Source of the DNA: a bacterium UBA3756
GTDB lineage: Bacteria; Bacteroidota; Bacteroidia; Bacteroidales; Bacteroidaceae
Length of the DNA stretch: 6,790 nucleotides
Reading direction: 5' to 3'
Assembly: GCA_002371695.1 (NCBI GenBank)
Contig: DFGG01000023.1
Coordinates: 1 to 6,790 of the forward strand
Within the stretch, counting starts at the first letter, position 1. Each line of letters opens with the position of its first letter. The notes under the pieces were generated by a model. That model was not told where the DNA came from, made no database searches, and worked only from the letters and a program-made list of their open reading frames with translations. The position numbers and the translations under genes were made by a program. Of the stretch, positions 1-5,274 are shown piece by piece.

Positions 1-209
1 CCCGTCTGATTACAGACAAGCAGGCAGGATGGTTCTCCTTCGGCTACACCGATGATGTGGTGCCACCCACCACGGCTTGGGCTACGTATAATATCGTCAA
101 GGGACCCAAGCAGATCTCGCCCTATCAGATGACCTGGCACTTCTGGTATCAGGAGCAGTGGGACGAGTGGGAGAACTGGTTACTTAAGGAAATGGAAATA
201 AAACAGTAA
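1..209 (+). CDS. Acetyl esterase, CE7 (acetylxylan esterase/AXE1-like), C-terminal fragment
   Basis: Only the last 68 or so codons are present; the reading frame enters the window open (first full codon at 3) and stops at TAA 207-209. The visible part reads GYTDDVVPPTTAWATYNIV, then KGPKQI, then TWHFWYQEQWDEW. This resembles the end of the CE7 alpha/beta-hydrolase fold, where an Asp precedes a PP(S/T)T-x-xAxYN motif and a later His completes the Ser-Asp-His triad. Candidate triad residues are an Asp encoded at 51-56 and the His at 138-140; the nucleophile Ser would be upstream and is not seen. The gene ends 4 nt before the mannanase start, so the two are probably cotranscribed. I infer that it deacetylates acetylated mannan or its oligosaccharides. 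Signal peptide and full domain layout are unknown. A different alpha/beta-hydrolase esterase/peptidase subfamily is possible. Confidence 0.72.
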   Translation, partial: RLITDKQAGWFSFGYTDDVVPPTTAWATYNIVKGPKQISPYQMTWHFWYQEQWDEWENWLLKEMEIKQ

Positions 210-213
210 GCAT

Positions 214-1350
214 ATGAAGAAACTGATAGTGATGGCATTAGCGACTGTAGCAGTGGCAGCCTGTACGACAACAAAGAAAGAAGTTGAGGCAACAACAGCC
301 CAGAAGTTAGTGGACCGTCTGGAAACCCTCAGGCAGAAGGGTATCATGTATGGTCATCAGGATGATCCGATGTACGGACTCACATGGGAATATGCCAAGG
401 ACTCGAGTGATGTAAAGAATGTCTGTGGCGATTATCCCGCCATCATGGGCTTCGATCTGGGAGGCATTGAGATGGGTGACGCGAAGAACCTCGACAGCGT
501 GCCCTTCACCCGTATGACAGAAGAGATCAAGAACCATCACCGCCGCGGTGGCATCATCACCTTGAGTTGGCACCCGCGTAACCCTGTGACCACCATCGAT
601 GGAGGAGGCAATGCCGGTCAGAAATTCCCTGAGGGCACTGCTTGGGACGTGAGCGACTCGGCTGTGGTGAAGAAGATACTGCCCGAGGGCGAGTTCCATG
701 AGAAGTTCCAGACATGGATGCAGCGCGTGAGTGATTTCCTGGCCACGCTGAAAGACGATGAGGGACACAAGATACCCGTCATCTTCCGTCCCTGGCACGA
801 AAACTCTGGTTCCTGGTTCTGGTGGGGTGAGAAGCTCTGCACCGTGGAGGAATATAAGGCTCTGTGGAACATGTTGCAGGACAAACTCAAGGCTGATGGA
901 TATGATGAGTCGATCGTGTGGTCATACTCTCCCGGCTGCCAGGACGACCTGACTGCCGAGCGCCTGCTCGACCGCTATCCCGGCGACGACCGTGTAGACA
1001 TGATCGGACTGGACGGTTATCAGTGGAACCCCGATGAAAAGGAACAGTTCATCGAGCGAACCAAGCAGAATCTTGGTGTGCTCTGCGAGGTGGCCAAGGC
1101 TCACAATCTGATTCCTGCCCTGACAGAGACGGGAATGAAGAATATGACGCAGCCCGACTGGTGGTCTACGACCCTGCTGCCTGCCGTGGAGGCCTTCCCC
1201 ATCAGCTACCTGCTCACATGGCGCAACTACAAGGAGGAGTGGTTCGGCCCCTCTCCTGTGAAGGCTGATGCCAAGTATTTCGTAGAGTTTTATAACTCTC
1301 CCAAGACCCTCTTCCTGGAGGATATTGAAGAATCGGATGATAAAGACTAA
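214..1350 (+). CDS. manA: GH26 exo-beta-mannanase, mannobiose-forming, lipoprotein
   Basis: This 378-residue protein hydrolyses beta-1,4-mannan. It opens with a lipoprotein signal: MKK, a hydrophobic stretch, and lipobox AVAAC with the lipidated Cys at residue 17. The GH26 (beta/alpha)8 barrel fills about residues 28-365. Family landmarks are YGHQDDP (46-52), LSWHPRNP (117-124), RPWHENSGSWFWWG (192-205) with probable acid/base Glu196, DGYQW (267-271), and TETG (304-307) with probable nucleophile Glu305. Length suits a single-domain enzyme with no binding module. In B. fragilis the GH26 enzyme at this place in the operon releases mannobiose from chain ends; exo action here is inferred from that context, since the fold alone does not separate exo from endo. 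No acidic residues directly follow Cys17 (TTTKK), so a periplasm-facing location is more likely than surface display. The ATG at 214 is chosen because the signal peptide begins there; no Shine-Dalgarno motif is seen. The C-terminus is acidic (ESDDKD). Confidence 0.93.
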   Translation: MKKLIVMALATVAVAACTTTKKEVEATTAQKLVDRLETLRQKGIMYGHQDDPMYGLTWEYAKDSSDVKNVCGDYPAIMGFDLGGIEMGDAKNLDSVPFTRMTEEIKNHHRRGGIITLSWHPRNPVTTIDGGGNAGQKFPEGTAWDVSDSAVVKKILPEGEFHEKFQTWMQRVSDFLATLKDDEGHKIPVIFRPWHENSGSWFWWGEKLCTVEEYKALWNMLQDKLKADGYDESIVWSYSPGCQDDLTAERLLDRYPGDDRVDMIGLDGYQWNPDEKEQFIERTKQNLGVLCEVAKAHNLIPALTETGMKNMTQPDWWSTTLLPAVEAFPISYLLTWRNYKEEWFGPSPVKADAKYFVEFYNSPKTLFLEDIEESDDKD

Positions 1351-1362
1351 AAAAAGAATATT

Positions 1363-2547
1363 ATGACAGAATTTGAAAAGAAAGTAGCAGCCCTCCGTCA
1401 GCATCATGAGGAGCTGCTGAGCCTTAAGAACGAACCACTGGAGTGGGGCAATGGAATTTATGAGAAATATAAGAATCCCATACTGACTGCTGCCCACGTC
1501 CCCTTGGAGTGGAAGTACGATTTCAACGAGAAGGACAACCCTTACCTGATGCAGCGCATCATGTGCAATGCAGCCCTCAATTCGGGTGCCATCAAGTGGG
1601 GCGACAAGTATGTGTTAGTTGTTCGCGTCGAGGGGGCCGACAGAAAGAGTTTCTTCGCTGTGGCGGAGTCGCCTAATGGCATTGATAACTTCCGCTTCTG
1701 GGAGGAACCAGTCACCATGCCCGACGATGTGATACCTGCCACCAATATCTACGACATGCGTATTACCCGTCATGAGGATGGGTGGATCTACGGCGTCTTC
1801 TGCGCAGAGCGTCATGATGACACTCAACCCGGCAACCTCTCTGCTGCTACAGCCACGGCCGGCATTGCCCGTACGAAGGATCTGAAGACTTGGGAGCGCC
1901 TGCCCGACCTGAAGACCAAGTCGCAACAGCGTAACGTGGTGCTCCATCCTGAGTTCGTCAACGGCAAGTACGCCTTCTATACCCGTCCGCAGGACGGCTT
2001 CATCGATACCGGTTCTGGTGGAGGCATCGGCTGGGCACTTGTCGACGATATCACCCATGCTGAAGTGAAGGAAGAGAAGATCATCAACGCTCGTCACTAC
2101 CACACCATCACCGAGGTGAAGAACGGTGAGGGTCCGCATCCCATCAAGACCAGGAAAGGATGGCTCCATCTGGCCCATGGCGTAAGAGCTACTGCCGATG
2201 GCCTGCGCTATGTATTATATATGTATATGACGGCACTCGACGATCCTACGCGGGTGATTGCCCAGCCTGGCGGCTACTTCCTCGTGCCTGAGGGCGATGA
2301 GTATCTGGGCGATGTGATGAACGTGGCCTTCGCCAACGGATGGATAGCTGATGAAGAAGACAGTGAGCACTATGCTTCTGGCAAGGTGTTCATCTACTAT
2401 GCCTCTGCCGACACCCGTATGCATGTGGCCACCTCTACTGTCGACAAACTTATCGACTACTGCATGAATACGCCGGAGGACGGTCTCACTACCGCAGCCT
2501 CTGTGGAGACCATTAAGAAACTGATTCAGAAAAATAAGAAGAAGTAA
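1363..2547 (+). CDS. mgp: 4-O-beta-D-mannosyl-D-glucose phosphorylase, GH130 (subfamily 1)
   Basis: This 394-residue enzyme is predicted to use phosphate to split beta-1,4-mannosylglucose into alpha-mannose 1-phosphate and glucose. The five-bladed beta-propeller family is recognisable from NIYDMRITRHEDGWIYGVFC (128-147), where Asp131 matches the general acid reported for the B. fragilis enzyme (numbering from memory). Other motifs are an Arg at 150 (CAERHDD), a conserved HPEFVNGKYAFYTRPQDGF stretch (195-213), the Gly-rich GSGGGIGW (217-224), and HYHTITEV (245-252). Arg150, Arg170 and Lys/His residues near 202-248 are candidates for phosphate binding. It has no signal peptide, so it acts in the cytoplasm, as phosphorolysis requires. 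It lies 12 nt after the mannanase and 2 nt before the transporter, in the known mannan operon order. The substrate is inferred from subfamily resemblance and from the epimerase in the same operon; other GH130 members act on mannobiose or longer mannosides. Confidence 0.92.
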   Translation: MTEFEKKVAALRQHHEELLSLKNEPLEWGNGIYEKYKNPILTAAHVPLEWKYDFNEKDNPYLMQRIMCNAALNSGAIKWGDKYVLVVRVEGADRKSFFAVAESPNGIDNFRFWEEPVTMPDDVIPATNIYDMRITRHEDGWIYGVFCAERHDDTQPGNLSAATATAGIARTKDLKTWERLPDLKTKSQQRNVVLHPEFVNGKYAFYTRPQDGFIDTGSGGGIGWALVDDITHAEVKEEKIINARHYHTITEVKNGEGPHPIKTRKGWLHLAHGVRATADGLRYVLYMYMTALDDPTRVIAQPGGYFLVPEGDEYLGDVMNVAFANGWIADEEDSEHYASGKVFIYYASADTRMHVATSTVDKLIDYCMNTPEDGLTTAASVETIKKLIQKNKKK

Positions 2548-2549
2548 AT

Positions 2550-3944
2550 ATGGCAAAGACTAAATTAATCGAAAAGATTGGCTATGGCTTCGGCGATATG
2601 TCGTCGTCCACATTCTGGAAGGTGTTTTCCTACTACCTGCCGATATTCTACTCCAATATCTTTGGATTGTCGCTCATCGATGCCGGTGTGCTGGTACTCG
2701 TCACCCGTATCTGGGATGCCGTCTCCGACCCCATGATGGGTATCATCGCCGATCGTACTAATACCCGCTGGGGTAAGTATCGCCCCTATCTGCTGTGGGT
2801 GGCCCCGCTGTTCTCCATCTGTGGTATCCTCCTGTTTACCACTCCAGACTGGAGCTATGGTGCAAAACTCATTTGGGCCTATGTCACCTACATCTTGATG
2901 ATGACCGTCTATACGGGTATCAACGTGCCCTACGGTGCCATGCTGGGTGTGATGACTGACGATTCCAACGAGAAGACCGTGTTCTCCTCCTTCCGTATGT
3001 TCTTTGCCTATGGCGGCTCCTTCATTGCGCTGGCCATTTGGGAACCGCTGACCAACATGTTCGGAGGCTATAAGACCACCGAAGGCTGGTTCTGGGGCAT
3101 GGTGTGCATCTCAGCAGCCTGCTTTGTGATGTTCATCCTGTGCTTCCTGCTTACCAAGGAGCATCTGAAGACGGTATCGACAGTGAGTGTGGGCAGCGAC
3201 TTCAAGTCACTGCTCTCCAACAAGCCCTGGTGGCTGCTCATCGGTGCTGCCCTCTGTTCAAACTTGTTCAACACTGTGCGTGGTGCCACGGTAGCCTATT
3301 TCTTCCTCGACATCATCGGACCTAACGTCTATCTGAGTTTCTTCGGACTGGCCTTCCTGTTCTATTCAGGACTATTCCTGAGTATTGGTGAGGTGTCTAA
3401 CATGTTGGGTGTGGCTCTCTGTGTGCCCATCGCCAACAAGTTGGGTAAGAAGACCACGTTTATCCTTGTCAATGCCGTGTTGCTGGTGCTGAGTGTCGTT
3501 TTCTTCTTCGTGCCAATCACGTCGTCAGGCTTCTGGCTGATGCTTATCCTGCAGGTATTCATTTCTATCTTTACGGGTATCATGTCGCCTCTCATCTGGA
3601 GTATGTATGCCGATGTCAGCGACTATGCCGAGTTGAAATTCCATACCGCCTCCACAGGTCTCATCTTCTCCTCAGCCTCTATGGCTCAGAAGTTTGGTGG
3701 TGCCATCGGTGGTGCTGCTGTGCTGTGGCTTCTCTCCGGATTCGGCTATATCACCGACTCTGCTGCCCTTGAGGCAGGTGCCGTGCAGCCTGAGAGTGCT
3801 CTGCTCACGCTCCGTTGGCTGATGAGCTTCATCCCTGCCATGGTGGCAGGTCTGGCCATCATCGTAGTTTGGTTCTATCCCCTCACCACAGAGCGAATCG
3901 AAGAGATAGGCAGTGAACTGAAGAAAATACGTTCCATTGAATAA
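2550..3944 (+). CDS. GPH-family (MelB-like) sugar:cation symporter, probable mannobiose importer
   Basis: This 464-residue inner-membrane protein has about 12 hydrophobic segments and belongs to the glycoside-pentoside-hexuronide:cation symporters of the major facilitator superfamily. Signature parts are GYGFGDMSSS (11-20) with Asp16, IWDAVSDPMMG (54-64) with Asp56 and Asp60, then ADRTNTRWGKYRPYLLW (67-83). These Asp residues sit where melibiose permease has its sugar- and cation-binding Asp19, Asp55 and Asp59. The second half has MYADVSDYAELK (352-363) and AQKFGGAIGG (379-388), the latter with a Lys at the place of MelB Lys377. Length is usual for the family and no extra domain is seen. It starts 2 nt after the phosphorylase stop and ends 3 nt before the epimerase, so translation is probably coupled. 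Its place between two cytoplasmic mannobiose-processing enzymes and after a secreted mannanase points to mannobiose as the cargo. Sugar and coupling ion are inferred, not shown by the sequence. Confidence 0.9.
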   Translation: MAKTKLIEKIGYGFGDMSSSTFWKVFSYYLPIFYSNIFGLSLIDAGVLVLVTRIWDAVSDPMMGIIADRTNTRWGKYRPYLLWVAPLFSICGILLFTTPDWSYGAKLIWAYVTYILMMTVYTGINVPYGAMLGVMTDDSNEKTVFSSFRMFFAYGGSFIALAIWEPLTNMFGGYKTTEGWFWGMVCISAACFVMFILCFLLTKEHLKTVSTVSVGSDFKSLLSNKPWWLLIGAALCSNLFNTVRGATVAYFFLDIIGPNVYLSFFGLAFLFYSGLFLSIGEVSNMLGVALCVPIANKLGKKTTFILVNAVLLVLSVVFFFVPITSSGFWLMLILQVFISIFTGIMSPLIWSMYADVSDYAELKFHTASTGLIFSSASMAQKFGGAIGGAAVLWLLSGFGYITDSAALEAGAVQPESALLTLRWLMSFIPAMVAGLAIIVVWFYPLTTERIEEIGSELKKIRSIE

Positions 3945-3947
3945 ACT

Positions 3948-5228
3948 ATGAATATTCAACTTATGAAATCTGAGATGCAGGATGTGTTGCAGAACAACAT
4001 CCTGCATTTCTGGCAGACAAAGATGGTGGACCATGAGAATGGAGGCTTCTACGGCCGTATCGACGGCGAGGGTCACCTGCATGCCGATGCGGAGAAGGGG
4101 GCCATCCTCAATGCCCGCATCTTGTGGTCATTCTCTGCCGCCTATCGTGTTCTGCAAGTTCCTGCGTATCTCGAGATGGCCACCTATGCCAAGGACTATT
4201 TCATCGAGCATTTCATCGACCGCGAGTATGGAGGCGTCTTCTGGAGCCTCGATGCCAAGGGACAGCCACTCAATACGCGTAAGCAGTTCTATGCCATAGG
4301 CTTCGCCATCTATGGCATGTCGGAGTATGCCCGTGCTACAGGTGATCGCGAGGCCTTGGAGTGTGCCCTGCAACTCTTTGACTGCATCGAGGAACATGCC
4401 TTCGATTCCGAGTACAATGGTTATATTGAAGCCACTGCCCGCGACTGGTCACCCATTGCCGACATGCGCCTTTCTGAGCTCGATGCCAACTTCCCCAAGT
4501 CGCAGAATACACATCTGCACATCATCGAGCCCTATGCCAACCTCTATCGCTGTCTCCGTGAGATGCAGGCCAGGTCGTCGTGCAACTATGTGCCTGCTAT
4601 CGGCTCAGTGCTGCCTATCGAGGTGGGCGTGCCTGAGGAGAGTATCCTCAGGGTAGGTGCTGCCTTGCGCAACATCATCGGCATCTTTACTGACCATATC
4701 CTTAATCCCGATACCCACCACCTCGATTTGTTCTTCGAGATGGACTGGACGCGTGGAGCGGGACGTCTGGAGAGTTATGGTCACGACATCGAGTGCTCCT
4801 GGCTCATGCACGAGGCAGCACTCGTTCTGGGCGATCCAGAGGTGTTGGCCCGTATGGAGCCTATCGTACAAATGGTGGCCGAGGCATCTGCCAAGGGATT
4901 ACGTCCTGACGGTTCGATGATCCATGAGGCCAATCTCGACACAGGCCATGCTGATGACGATCTCCATTGGTGGGTACAGGCAGAGAATGTGGTGGGATGG
5001 TACAACATCTGGCAGTATTTCGGCGATGACGATGCTCTCACCAGAGCCTTCCGCTGTTGGGACTATATCAAGCACAACCTGATCGATTGGGAGAATGGTG
5101 AATGGTTCTGGAGTCGTCATCCCGATGGTTCGCTGAATACCGTAGACGACAAGGCGGGTTTCTGGAAGTGTCCTTACCACAACAGCCGCATGTGTCTGGA
5201 AATCATAGAGAGATCTTCCTCCGAATAA
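3948..5228 (+). CDS. Cellobiose 2-epimerase (AGE superfamily), acting on mannobiose
   Basis: This 426-residue cytoplasmic enzyme is predicted to convert the reducing-end mannose of beta-1,4-mannobiose to glucose, giving the substrate of the GH130 phosphorylase. It has the (alpha/alpha)6 barrel of the N-acetylglucosamine 2-epimerase superfamily. Motifs are ENGGFYGRIDG (30-40), NARILWSFSAAYR (55-67) with Arg57, NTHLHIIEPYANLYR (187-201) with His189, SYGHDIECSWL (276-286) with His279, WWVQAENVVGW (341-351), and KCPYHNSRMCLEI (407-419) with His411. These match Arg52, His184, His243 and His374 of the Ruminococcus albus enzyme (recalled numbering). Spacing agrees except between His189 and His279: 90 residues against 59, so about 30 residues are inserted near 202-240. 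That makes it longer than the usual 390 or so. The start at 3948 is 3 nt after the transporter stop; ATG 3963 (Met6) is an alternative that fits family N-termini equally well. A hairpin covers codons 9-21. It is the last gene before the terminator. Confidence 0.9.
   Translation: MNIQLMKSEMQDVLQNNILHFWQTKMVDHENGGFYGRIDGEGHLHADAEKGAILNARILWSFSAAYRVLQVPAYLEMATYAKDYFIEHFIDREYGGVFWSLDAKGQPLNTRKQFYAIGFAIYGMSEYARATGDREALECALQLFDCIEEHAFDSEYNGYIEATARDWSPIADMRLSELDANFPKSQNTHLHIIEPYANLYRCLREMQARSSCNYVPAIGSVLPIEVGVPEESILRVGAALRNIIGIFTDHILNPDTHHLDLFFEMDWTRGAGRLESYGHDIECSWLMHEAALVLGDPEVLARMEPIVQMVAEASAKGLRPDGSMIHEANLDTGHADDDLHWWVQAENVVGWYNIWQYFGDDDALTRAFRCWDYIKHNLIDWENGEWFWSRHPDGSLNTVDDKAGFWKCPYHNSRMCLEIIERSSSE
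3972..4010 (+). repeat. Strong imperfect inverted repeat (RNA hairpin) at the 5' end of the epimerase gene
   Basis: The left arm 3975-3985 (ATGCAGGATGT) is the exact reverse complement of 3997-4007 (ACATCCTGCAT). Inside it GTT (3986-3988) pairs with AAC (3993-3995), leaving a GCAG loop and one bulged A at 3996. Outside it, 3972-3974 (GAG) can pair with 4008-4010 (TTC) with one G-U pair. In RNA this gives about 17 pairs, starting 24 nt after the epimerase ATG at 3948, or 9 nt after the alternative ATG at 3963. No T-tract follows, so it is not an intrinsic terminator. The pairing is seen directly; any effect on translation, RNA processing or stability is inference. Confidence 0.6.
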
Positions 5229-5232
5229 GAAT

Positions 5233-5274
5233 ATTCCTCGGTCAGAACAGACCGAGGAATTTCTTTTTCTTTTT
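5233..5274 (+). terminator. Intrinsic terminator of the mannan operon, possibly bidirectional
   Basis: A perfect 11-bp stem (ATTCCTCGGTC, 5233-5243, with GACCGAGGAAT, 5250-5260) closes a 6-nt loop AGAACA. It is followed by the T-rich run TTCTTTTTCTTTTT (5261-5274). It begins 4 nt after the epimerase stop, so it ends the + strand operon. Read on the - strand the same stem is followed by ATTCTTATT, a weaker T-rich tail, so it may also end the convergent gene. That gene's stop codon (5242-5244) lies at the stem/loop border. Confidence 0.9.

Noticed and set aside
922..1497. 191-codon open frame on the - strand
   Set aside because: It is antisense across the end of the mannanase and the start of the phosphorylase, both of which have clear family motifs; its product resembles nothing known.
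1615..2178. 187-codon open frame on the - strand
   Set aside because: It is antisense to the well-supported GH130 gene; long shadow frames are common at this codon use.
2211..2230. AT-rich patch with TATATATGTATATG as a possible internal promoter
   Set aside because: It is explained by the Tyr/Met codons of the phosphorylase and is followed by no gene start for over 300 bases.
2657..2664. TATCTTTG, a match to the Bacteroides -7 promoter element TAnnTTTG
   Set aside because: It lies inside the transporter gene, and no TTTG -33 element is found at the usual 19-21 nt spacing.
3963..3965. Met6 as the epimerase start
   Set aside because: It is possible and fits family length, but ATG 3948 keeps the 2-4 nt spacing seen at most junctions of this operon, so it was kept only as an alternative.
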